From contig CM033116.1 of the NCBI GenBank assembly GCA_019321725.1, positions 4,212,642 through 4,276,641 on the forward strand: a stretch of 64,000 nt of DNA, read 5' to 3'. A program made the position numbers and the translations under genes. The DNA comes from Paulownia fortunei (lineage: Eukaryota > Streptophyta > Magnoliopsida > Lamiales > Paulowniaceae). Shown here one piece after another: positions 52,259 to 63,600 of the stretch. Each line of letters starts with the position of its first letter. Within the stretch, counting starts at the first letter, position 1. The notes beneath the pieces were generated by a model that saw only the letters and a program-made list of their open reading frames with translations, had not been told where the DNA came from and did not search any database.

Positions 52259-53636
52259 TTCTTGAACTGCATATTTATTTCATGGATTTTTTATGAATTT
52301 GAACTACATTCAAAAAGTATTTAAAATTGGTACTTGTTTACAAAGGAAAATTAAATGAAATTAATTTTCAGTATTGTAGCTGTGAAACCGAAATATTAAA
52401 TTTTGATTCGTAGTACTTATGCATTTTCCTACAAGTTAAATGAACTTTTATTAGTAAAAACTTGTCCGTATAGTACATATATATAAATAAATAATTAAAA
52501 TATATTTTTATTTTTTATATATATTTTGAACTTAATAAATAATATTTATACTTTTAAAGTGAAACGTTCAATACACTTACTATATATATTCTGTATTATA
52601 CATGACGAGTAACACTCTATTTTAATAAATATTATATCTAAATTAATTATAAATATTAATTGAATATCGTACAACTGAAAAATAAAAATTATAATATTCA
52701 TAAAAAAATAATTATTATCAAATAATTATTTTTAAATTGTGTTATAATTATAAATTAAATAATAAATTGACAAATATAAAATAATTTTTGTATAATTTAA
52801 AATTAAGTGCAATTTCAATCATATAAAAAATTATATCAAACCTAGCCGTATTTTGACTCGTGAATAATTTTTTTATGTTTGTTTTTTATCCGTACATCTA
52901 AAAATTCATATATTATTTATTCTTATATTTTTAACTGATTTTTTTATTATAATTTTTAAGAAAAAATTATAATATATTTGTATATATTTCATTGGAACTT
53001 CTCCTAAATAAGATTTGACATCATTGATTGTTTATTGCTACTGGCTGCCATTAAAAATAAGCTTGTCCGTTAAGCCCATATCACCAAGTCATGAACTGGC
53101 CAGTGCCCACTTCAACAAAATATTTTACTTAACAAAAGTTAAACCACAAAAGAAAAAGTAACAAAAAGAAAAAAGAAAAAAAATGTTGAAAATCATCATT
53201 CTTGATAATTTTTAAGATTAATTTTGGAACAATCACAACTGTTCATGGAAAGTCGATTTCACAGGTATTGGAATATGTAATAAAGGGCGAAGGTTTGTAG
53301 TGAAAATATATAGAAATGATAGGTTTAGATGCCATTAGTGAGGCAAAACTTTTAAACGCCATGCTAATGCTGTAATAAATCTGATGAGTTGCGTACGCTA
53401 AAAACCATGGTATGAATACAAATTAGTAGCTAAAGTGTATGACAGAAGGTCTAACTGAACACCAGCTTCTAATTAACACACATTAAAATTGATTACATGG
53501 GATCCCTGCTGAAACTCCTACAAATTTCACTTGAATTCAGTATTAGTACACAACATCTTAGTGTATATGCAAAATCCTTTTCTGGTTTAGCTGCATTTTA
53601 GGTAAATAAACCTGGTAGAAACACTAAAAGTTTGCT
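51480..53636. other. AT-rich spacer upstream of ELM1
   Basis: The left end is the ELM1 promoter region. The rest is very AT-rich, with a (TA)15 microsatellite at 52221-52250. An 87-codon plus-strand frame at 51662-51925 has no recognised similarity. No gene is supported. Confidence 0.5.
52221..52250. repeat. (TA)15 microsatellite
   Basis: Fifteen uninterrupted TA units lie in the AT-rich spacer. Confidence 0.95.
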
Positions 53637-53641
53637 GTTTC

Positions 53642-55953
53642 TGTCGGGTTCGCTATAATCGCAGGGGTATACGCAGCGGAAAATTAAAATTTTTATCAAA
53701 CATAAATTTAACCCCTTTGATTCGAAAGCGATTTTAACCATCGCGCTTATTCAAGTGAATATATATATAAATATAAAATCGGATTATACCTTTCGTGCAC
53801 TCCGGTTGTTGTAGGGAATGAAGCAATCAATTGCTTATCCTGGACTATCAGAACTCGCAGGGATCCAAGTGTCTCCCCTCTATCAGGTCCACGATACGGA
53901 AAGCAACACCAATCAAAAAGGATTCGCTAGTATCCTTTTAATTGTTTACTAATCTAGAACCGGAGTATATTTTCAAGAACAATAAAGATTGATTCTTTAT
54001 GTTCTTGAAACAATAATATGAAGAAAATAACAAGAAACTGATTTTCTTTTTTTTTTTTTTTTCTTTTTTTTTTTCTTGAAGAGTAAAAATAGAAGATTTT
54101 AAACAAAATATTTTTTGCTCAAATTTTTTTTTTTTTTTCTTGAAGAGTAAAAATAGAAGACTTTAAACAAAATATTTTTTGCTCAAATTTTTGAATTGAA
54201 TTATGTAATTTTCATCCCTCATATATATATAGGGTTGAAAATTTTAATCTTTTTCCAACTCTTGGAAAGTTTTTCTATTTTGAACTACTTCAAAACCTTA
54301 TCTTGGAAGGATTCCAAATCTTTCAAGAACTCTTCTTTTTTTTCACTCTTCTATTGTATGTGGACTAATTTGAGACTACATTAATCATCAAAACTGTCTA
54401 CATACATTGTTGATATTAATTTGAACTCTTCAAATAATATCAAGATAGATATATATATCATATATATATACTATAATTATATTTATACATAAATTAAATC
54501 TTAGTGGCCTATTTTATCCTATAAAATTGGTCACTTTATTTATTTATTTATAAATATGTTAATTAAATAAATCATATTTATTTATTTTATTCTCTTCATA
54601 CTTTAGTGGGCTTCTTAAGTGATCCACATTTATTTTGGGCTTGGACTCAAAAATCCCCAAATCAATTCAATTGATTCAATCCCAATTTAATCAATCTAAT
54701 TGATTAATTTAATTTACTCCAATTGGGCTTCCTAATCAAATTAGGTCCAAATAAATAATCCAATTACTTAATTGAATAATTTAATTTAACTATTAAATTA
54801 AATAGAACCCTTAATTAATTAATTGATCAGTATTAATTAATTAATTTCCAACCATTGGATAAAATCTAAAATTAAAAATGTTACTTTTCATAAAGATGTG
54901 TGACCCTCTTAGGTTCACTACTAAGCTAGTAGTGGGTTTGCAACATTTACAGCTTATGAATAACAATTATTCCAATTAATTAATCCAATTAATTAATCCG
55001 CTTGGAATCAACTCCTTAATTTCAAGAACCTCACTATCCATGAAAACACCTAGCAAGTAATCATGGCAAACTAGTTTTAGGTGAAATAGCGAGTAAACCT
55101 ATTTCAGTTGCGAGTACCATACACGTACGGTCCTTTCGACAGCTAATCTCCTGATTGAATCTAAGGCATGAATTATAAGTCGAAACCCTAAATGATTCAA
55201 TTGCTGTGATCCCATTTCAAGTTCCAATGATTCTTGATGAATCATAATTCATTCTGCCTTGGCCAAGGTCTTTGAATCACGAACTATGAAAACACAGGAG
55301 ATTCCCTTGTTTAAAAAAAAAAACAAGTGTCGAATTCTATGTTGGCCACTGACAAACCTCCATGCACACCAGTGCAACACCCAACATACCCCCTTTGTAA
55401 TTGTCAAGCAATCAGAAGATATATCAAAGTGCTGTAGGATGCACACAAGGCTACCATCGTGCCTCAAATCTAAGGACTAGTCGTGTACTATCGCAACACA
55501 GAAATTCTTATTTTGACGGGCAAAGCCTCCAACTAAGAATTTCTTGCGGGCCATATTCGGTGTACTTGTTCCCTAACAAGCACCCACATATATGCACTTA
55601 CGTCTCTACACTAATGCCAATGGAATGTGACATTCTCGTCTCACGAGCATGCATTATATGTACGAGTCTTACTGAGCTATTTGATATCCCATCTCAAAAA
55701 ACTCTCGACTCGGAACTTATTTAAAACCAAAGCCTTAGAGGCATGTTCCATGATCGCCATCATATGCGCGACCATGCCCCGTAGCTAAATTTGGTGTAAG
55801 GACTTTATCTAATGTGCAGAAGTAAAAAATGCAAGACATAAGATAAAGAAAATGCCATTTTATTAATATGATTCCCAATAAGATTGTTTTTATAAAAGCA
55901 AAAGAGTATAATATACCCAATCTAATTGGGGCGTTGGGCATCCTACTCTAACA
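53642..55953 (-). mobile_element. LTR-retrotransposon relic, probably a solo LTR
   Basis: Read on the minus strand the element starts TGTTAGAGTAGG and ends GAACCCGACA, so it has the TG..CA ends and short inverted termini of an LTR. It is flanked by a perfect 5-bp duplication GTTTC (53637-53641 and 55954-55958), the usual integrase footprint. At 2312 bp it shows no second copy of either terminus and no gag or pol reading frame. A solo LTR left by recombination is the simplest reading; a non-autonomous element is the alternative. It contains a 64-bp internal tandem duplication. The superfamily is not certain; Copia is my guess. Confidence 0.75.
54064..54190. repeat. 64-bp tandem duplication inside the LTR element
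   Basis: Oligo(T) followed by CTTGAAGAGTAAAAATAGAA and about 35 more bases occurs at 54075 and again at 54139 with one visible substitution, so the duplication is recent. The oligo(T) before each copy suggests slippage. Confidence 0.9.
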
Positions 55954-55961
55954 GTTTCACC

Positions 55962-56780
55962 ATGAGGCTTTTCAATGTAGAGAATCCATTCCAATCTTAC
56001 TTCGATTTTCTTGCAATGTGGGTGATCTTGTCTGGTGTTTTAACACAGAAGAATGATGTTGTTGCTGCTCGAGTCCACACTTTTCATGATCTGATGCATT
56101 ACTGTTTTAGCTTTCACTGGCCACCATTACTGCACATTCCACCAATTTATGAGCCTGATCCAGTGATCAATCCACCGGTGCAAGAACCGCCAACTCCACC
56201 AATTCATGAGCCTCCGCCCTGTCATCCACCTGTGCAGGTTCCACCGACTCCGGCCAATCAACCCCCAGAAGTCACATATCCTCCGCCTCCACTTCCAACT
56301 TATCAGCCAGCACAAGTAACCCAACCATCTCCACCAGCAACCTGTAATCTTCCTGGAAATCCTGGATGCTCACCTAATCATAACCCCCCTAAAATAAGTT
56401 ATCCTTAATTTCCCAACTCCACCAATCCCATTTTACCAATCATCACCAGGTCCCCCTCCCAAACAGCCAAATCCCGCTTATCAATCTCCACCGATAGAAA
56501 AACCACCTACACCACCATGTCCGCTGCTGATCCACCAGCCTCCAATAGGTCTGCTACCACCACCTTACAACTACCATCAAAGGGATATCCCCCTACCCCA
56601 ACTTATGGGCAACCTTTAAGTCCACCATGGTTGCCAACTTATCATCCCCCTACCCATATTCATCATCATCATCTTCCAAGAAACAAACCACCAGCAATCC
56701 CAATTTACCAACCTTATCCTGGTCTACTACCACCAAGCTCATCAGAAAAGCAGCCTCCTAACCAGCCACCAGTATGTTGA
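55962..56780 (+). pseudogene. Proline-rich cell-wall-type protein with two frame breaks
   Basis: The frame opens at ATG 55962, has a hydrophobic stretch (FLAMWVILSGVL) that may be part of a signal peptide, then a proline-rich region with PPIYEP, PPVQEPPTPPIHEPP and YPPPPLPTYQP, as in extensin/EPR1-like wall proteins. It stops at TAA 56406-56408. Shifted by one base the proline-rich reading continues (PTPPIPFYQSSPGPPPKQ and on) to about 56575, then returns to the first frame (GYPPTPTYGQPLSPP) and ends at 56778-56780. One extra T near 56405 and one missing base at 56565-56583 explain this. The span equals about 272 codons. An LTR element ends 8 bp before the ATG. ATG 56016 is an alternative start. 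Both breaks could be sequencing errors. Position beside the CASP/OTLD1 pair recalls Arabidopsis EPR1. Confidence 0.65.
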
Positions 56781-56865
56781 TTGCTAAGTGAGCTTGTAAG
56801 CTGCGTTCGGTTGTAATATTTTCTTAGTTTTGCTATCCTTCTCTTGTGATAGCATATCAGACTCA

Positions 56866-56871
56866 AATAAA
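56866..56871 (+). terminator. Poly(A) signal of the proline-rich gene
   Basis: AATAAA lies 86 bp after the last in-frame stop, consistent with a once-working 3' UTR. Confidence 0.5.
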
Positions 56872-56899
56872 TATGGGATTCATGAAGTTAATTTGTTGT

Positions 56900-59690
56900 T
56901 CTTGTCTGCAAAATTCAAGTTACTTTGTGTTTGCATCAATTAGCGACCACCATCTTAACAAATTTCAAGTTAGCAAGATTAATACATCAGTGTAAAATAT
57001 TTGATTTATGATGTTTGCACACTTTAAATAAGACGAGCCATGGATTATGAAATTAAATGATTTAACCACAATAAATTTAGCAAATCTCATCCAATAGCGT
57101 ACATTTTCATAGTTTTATCTAAAATTTGCTGTGGATGAGATGAATTATTTGTAGTTAAGTACGTATTGATATAACAAGATTGTTTAGGTTCAGAACGAGC
57201 CTCTTTTATGATCTATTGATTTTCTTTTTGTAGTTTTAAAAATAAATTTTATTAAGTATATATATTTAACATTTGTAATATTTGTTTTCTAATCTCAGTA
57301 TAACAAATATCTTAAAAAAGAAAAAGATATTCTCCCCAACTAATTATGGACATCAATATCCTAAATTTCGACTTCCACTCATACGAAAATTCCAAATTCA
57401 CAAGTGTATATAAATTTTTTTTGAGTTATGAAAATCATTTCAAAATTTTATTATACAATGTAGTTACCTCATATCCAAGAATATACCAAATTTATTGAGC
57501 AAATGACCTTTCCGAGTCTTTATTTGAATCTAATTGATATTTTTTGTCGTAAGTCTGTAAAAATATCTTCCATAGTAGTAAGTTTGAGGCATGAGAATTA
57601 AAGATTTTTACCATTTAATTTGTTGACTTTTTGGTTTGCCGTTGACCTCGTGTTCATCATTTATGTAGAATAGTCACCTGATTGACTTCCAGAGCCTTGA
57701 CGAGAACGACCAATTGATCAGTTTATGTTTCAATTGTATAGTTCCATGTATCATGAATTCTTTGTCTATTTTGACTCCAAAATGGGAAAAAGGGAAGATG
57801 CTTGCTAACTTCGCAGAAATTGAAACAAGAACAGTGCAAAATTTCAAGATATGGAAATGGAAATGGTTTTCTGTTTTTCATTTTTTTGGGTATTTATCTC
57901 TTTTTATAAAAATAATTATTGATAATTAATATTTATAATTTATTAGTTGCTAATTATTAATAATCGATATGTTTATCATTTTACTTTCAAAAAATATATT
58001 GTGTATTGTGATTATATGAATGATAAATGCATGCTACACCCAGTGAAATATGTATTAAATAAAGATCTACCTTTCATCCACTCCTTATGAATATATGTAT
58101 TTTTTGTGTGGATAAAAGGTAAATGTTATATTGTACTTGTCAATCTTACCACAAAGAAAATAGAAGAGGAAAATGGATAACTGGGGACAGCTAAGATAAG
58201 TTCAGGAAAAAAGTAAAAAGTAAGAAGAAAAGCGAAGGAAGCTAACAAGTCAAGTTCATTAAATATATAAATATTATAATTAATAAAAAGGGTAAGTAAA
58301 AAAATGAAAAATTAAATTGACTTATTAATAATTGACCTTAGGGACCAAGACTTCATACTGAAGTGAAACATGATGTTGGCCACGGCTTAGACACAAAACG
58401 GGTTTTCCTCAGCCTACGTGTAACTAAAAAAAAACAAGTATTTCATAAGACGTCAAATAGATTTTAACGAGAAAAAATAGTATTTAATTCAAATCTTGAC
58501 TAACCAAAAAGTAAAAACACCGAGTGTTTACTTTTAGTAAAATCAACCACGTTCTTCTTTTTCCTTGTGGAATGGAGAATTTATCAGTTCAATTTAGAGA
58601 TACAATGGACACATAATTGAGTATTACCCAAGTAAAACTTACTAAATATTGAGGCTCGGAAAAATTAAGAGAAGGAATATATATGCTATTAATGGACTAA
58701 TTTAAACACTACAGCGAACATTTTTTTTTTTTTTTGCGTTTTAATATTGAAAAAGATATGATAATTACATGATAAAATATGAATAGACGAGCTTTTCTAT
58801 TTTCTTAAGTGACAAAAAAAAAATAGTTTTCTTATTTTATTGTATATAGCATGAAGTAAGTCTTGATGATTTCTACTTTTAGAGAGTTATGGCTTTGCTA
58901 GTTCCATTCTTCATGTTGGTTTCTTTTGCTGTTTTATCATTAGCTTTGCCCCTAGAGCTAGATACAGGGTGAAGCCAAAAAATAGATAATGAGAATTATT
59001 ATTTTTTAAAAAATAGTAAATAAAATATATTTTTTATTATTTAGGAGAGATAAATTTTTAAAATTTAATAATTTAAAAAAAATTGAGGGGGGGGGGGGGG
59101 GGGGGGGCGTAACTCTGCCACTGGTTAGACGTGCATAAATACATATATACATATATATATATAGTGAATATTAATTTTTATAATTAATTTTAATTTTTAA
59201 GCCTTATCGGTTTCATAATACATGAGTTCCAAACTATCGTAACTATTTATTACACGAATTTCATATGTTATATTAGGTATTTGTATGATTGTGATATTTC
59301 GAATCTCGTAGAAATATAACATGTTAAGTTGTATATATGCACAACTTATATAATCTATAGATATACTTGTATATACACATATACATACATACATAGATAC
59401 AAGACCTACTATCAACATCTAAATCATGGCCACTAATCTCATTGACTTGAAAATGCATGTCCACCATTAAGTCTATGACTGAAAACAAACCAATCTCCTT
59501 ATCAAAAAATAAATTAAAATAAGCCAATCTCATTTCCTTTGGACTAAGAAGTAATTGAACACTATTACAAAGTCATGCACGATTTTACAGATACAAAGTT
59601 CTCAAAATTTCAAAGAAAAAATCTCTAAAACTTAAAGATCTTCTTTCTGATATTCCAGTGCAAATATCAGTGTACCCTGCGGACTCTTCC
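56900..59690. other. AT-rich spacer, transposon debris likely
   Basis: No supported gene. Around 58940-59130 the text GGGTGAAGCCAAAAAATAG, a long AT-rich stretch, a 21-base G run and CTCTGCCACTGG together look like a worn transposon end, but the borders are not clear. Confidence 0.45.
59087..59107 (+). repeat. G21 homopolymer
   Basis: Twenty-one consecutive G residues follow an A-rich stretch. This is a possible quadruplex and a likely site of sequencing error. Confidence 0.85.
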
Positions 59691-59696
59691 TGAAGT

Positions 59697-60633
59697 TTAT
59701 GTTGCAGTAGGGCGTCGATCAAATGCCCGAAAACTCCCCGATACCACATAAACTCGGCACAGGCTCAGCTCATGCCGCAGCTGCAATAAAAAAAAAAAAA
59801 AGAAGAAGAAGAAACTCTGTCGAGAATTGACAATGAAAATGTCTGTGAGAAAGAAAGACAAACTGGTTTTCGTGTTAAGGTAGTATACCTTAGGAATAGA
59901 AGTGGGCAGATCTTCTTTAATGGCTCTGTACTCATTCATCTTCCATTTTGTTTTTGTACCAGTTGGAGCTTTCCCTTTGTAAAAAACCATGCTTTTCTTA
60001 ACTCCGATCACTTTGGCGTCCGACGAGTACACGTAAGTCGGTGAACCAGTTGCCTTCCAGTAGCCGGAGGCCGTGGTTCTACTGGGCTTCCCCCCTCGTA
60101 CTTCTCTTTCCTGTCTCGGCACGAAGAAAAACCATTGCTCAGGGTCCCCATGGCAAAGCTCCCCACAATGCTCTGCATATATTGAAACACGCGCACCCAA
60201 TAACCATTACGTAATCTAAGTCACTAAATATGTTATATACATATACCCACAATCGTGTAAATACGAGATGCAACACGAAAATTGAAATACAAGATTTTGA
60301 AGTGATATAAATATATGAGAATAATTCGTATTTATCTTTCTTTTAGAACGAGTGCACATGCAATATTTATGAATATAACACAAGTTTGACGCTATGATAA
60401 GAGTAAACATAAGTGTTTACAAGTATAACACATATCTGATACTGAAAAGTATGATAGAAGATTCGAATGAAACGATCATACTCGGAAGTTGCCATGGCTC
60501 GAACCCATAAATGTCGAGGAGAGGGATAACGCGATTGATGTTGCTCATTTTCTCTTCGAGCTTGTTGTGGAGGTAGAATGAAACTAGTTCTTCTTCTGTG
60601 GGGTAAAAACGAAATCCCAGTGGCATTTCTTCC

Positions 60634-60635
<2 letters not shown>
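59697..60635 (-). CDS. Short NAC transcription factor, ANAC090/ANAC061 type
   Basis: Three exons (60635-60482, 60172-59889, 59780-59697) join to 173 aa. NAC proteins bind CACG-core promoter sites as dimers. All five NAC subdomains are present: A ([17 protein letters not shown]), B ([16 protein letters not shown]), C ([13 protein letters not shown] and GYWKATGSP), D ([28 protein letters not shown]) and E ([12 protein letters not shown]). The text is closest to Arabidopsis NAC090/NAC061 as I remember them. Those continue about 60-70 residues past [10 protein letters not shown]; here translation stops four residues later (PTAT), so the C-terminal regulatory region is missing. No other frame restores an obvious continuation. 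The start MEEMPLGF was chosen over an in-frame ATG at 60671, because the 12 extra residues come from an AT microsatellite. Confidence 0.9.

Positions 60636-60641
<6 letters not shown>

Positions 60642-60665
<24 letters not shown>
60642..60665. repeat. (AT)n microsatellite at the NAC start
   Basis: About 12 AT units end only 7 bp upstream of the NAC start codon and stay open in frame, encoding alternating Tyr-Ile if translated. Confidence 0.9.
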
Positions 60666-60699
60666 GTACACCCTTTAAGCTTCCCTTTATTTAATTCTT

Positions 60700-63600
60700 T
60701 TTTTTGAGTTTAAACTTGACTATATTTAGGACTTAGGATATGGTATAATTGGTTTGCCTTGTAGAACAAAGTTTGTGCTTTATAGAAGGGCCTAACATGG
60801 GAGTTTCCGAGTGAAAGGAGAAAATCTGGCAAGAGATTTTCCAGGAAACTTTCACGCGTTTAAGCAGAGAAAATGGAGATTCTTTTGTCCAATAAATTTG
60901 TTTTTCTGCTAAAATGGGTTCGTAATCATATCCTGCTTGAACTGGTCAGGTCAATCCCTTCTTTTCTCTGATCTTTTTGCTTTTGTCGTAGATATATATA
61001 TATATATATATAATGGAAGTGGTGTGTACTGCCAAGTACGGTTAATATGTATACTATTGACTTGATATAAGTGGGGAAGGTGTTTAAATTCCAAACCATC
61101 TCATTTAGCTTGTATTTTTATTATAATAAATAGATTTAAGTAGATTTTAAATTTTTATTTTTAAATCTGTTTTAGAACTCATATTATTTTTTTAATTTAT
61201 TATATATATTTATCTGATATTTTTTTAAATATATATATTAAAAAAATTAATATATTATTTTTTAAAAAATATATTTTTAATTTTTTTAAATAATTAAACA
61301 AACCAAACGAGATTAACCGTTGTTTCATGGATCTTGATCCAAATCCTAAAAATTGTTGATGGAATGAATTTCGGATGTGTGGTCAAACTCATTTCAAAAT
61401 CACATCTTTTACAATAGTTAATTCTATACAATACCTTATGATACCCTAAAATTAGTTTAAACCACATAATGTGTGTGCGCGCGCGCATGCTTTGTCTGTT
61501 TATAAGATATTTGTTTTGCCCAAAATGAATGTTTCCTTTGTTATAATATGAAGTCAAATATTTTAATCTTCCATCTAGTTGTATTTATTTTTTTGCATTT
61601 TTTTTATAAAATTTTCAAAATATTAGTAAGTGTTAAGTTGTTTAATAATATTAATGTATTTTTTAAAATAATAATTGCATATGAAAAAATAATCAAGTTA
61701 AATAGTGGACATCAACGAGAAAACCTTCGTTTTAGCACAAGCACAATACTATTCTCATGCCTTAGTAATAGTTAACGTAGTAGGAAGACAATTCCAACCC
61801 CTTTATTACTATCCTTTACTTAATTAAAACATAACATAACCTTATTAAAACGTGAACTAAAACTTGACAGATATCAAAATTATACAGTTGTATTTTATTA
61901 TTTGAATTTACGATATATATTTATGAGATAAATATATATACCATTGAATATTTAAACGACCCATGTTATGAATTCAAAAATAAAAAAAGTAAAATTTGGG
62001 ATTTGAAGCCGTACCCCCATTTAACCCTACTAATATTCGTACTAGAAAATAGCTAACCAAAATCCTTCATACATTCTTAGTCTTGAATCTTAATACACAC
62101 AAACAATTCATTATACACTTATTATATATAGATTAGATTTATATATTTGTGGGCCATATATGTAGTCTTCTAACTTTAGTATCTAAGACAAGATCCACTT
62201 GGAAAAAACAATTGTTATCATAGAAAGAAACACAAGAAGACATTAACCTCAAAAAAGCCACATTACTTGTACGCGGCTTAGACAAAGTAAACACTCTGAA
62301 GCGGGGATTGGGAGTGGATTCGTGTTCTTTTTTTTTTTTTTTTTTTTTATCTTTTTATTATGATTGTGTTAATGAAAAATGTGGTATGTCTGATTCTGCG
62401 TGCTCATAAATGATCAACTTATGTAGAAACAAATGTGCTTTCATTTTCTCTGGTGCATGAAATAGAGTAAACAATTGACTAGAGACACTTAGGTGAAAAA
62501 GAACAAACAAAAATCTCTACCGTAAAAAAGATGTATCTATTTACAAGTGTATAAATAAACCCAAACAATATGTGATGATAAATATAATAATCAATATTTT
62601 CATAATCGAATTACTAATTAAATCAATTTTGTTGTTAGTTATTGGTTCAAAACTTGGATAACTTTAAATGTCGATCAGACCGATTTAAATAAAAATTAAT
62701 CGTATTTTTTATTATATTATGTAAAATAATAGTATAATATAATAATTATCACGTATTAAATTTTAAAAATAAATAATCAACTAAAAAATATATCTAATAA
62801 AATTCAAAATCTAATATTACATATATATAATTAAATACCAAATATAAACTTTATTAAAAAATACATGCCTATTTTATCAATTTTTCAATTATTTATAATC
62901 AAACAAATTGGATCGGCCATCGTTTTCGTGATTGAACCGACTGGTCCGATTCGATTTTGAAACACTGATAATAGCAAAATATGTAGTACCATATGTGTTG
63001 ACAAGATTTTTCATTTTAAATTTTATTATATTTTCTATTATATTATCTTAATTATCACTATATATATATATTATAAATAATATTTTATACAAACAATCAA
63101 TACAATACAAATACAATACAATTTGTATTATAAGATCTGCTTTTTGGCACTTAAATTGTGAAATAAAATCCACGCTGGTAAATGGTTCGGTCTATGTTGG
63201 CTGGTTTTTTTTTTTTTTTTTGGTTGCAAATGCACTAAATGGGCCTTTCAACGTTTAAACTGGGCCCTGCAGACTTAATGTTTTCAACGTAATTGCGAAA
63301 CTGTTTAGCCCATTTACTCCGTTAAATCCGCCCTGCCATGATTAAGGAAATCAATCGTTTAGGCTTGGGAACGGGTTTAGAAGTTGGCTATGTTCCCTGT
63401 TTGCTTTCCCAAAACAAAAACATATTTGTTTTTTTTATTTCATTTTCACATAACAATCAATTCTTTTTTTAAAATAAAATAAAATTCACTATGTATCACA
63501 ATTATTATATTTTTAAATTATTATATTATTATAAATATATATTATTTCTTTCTTACATACAAAAATATAATACATAATATTAAGAAATACTGATGTGACA

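Noticed and set aside
55401..55724. 107-codon plus-strand frame
   Set aside because: It lies wholly inside the LTR element, antisense to its orientation, with no retroelement domain.
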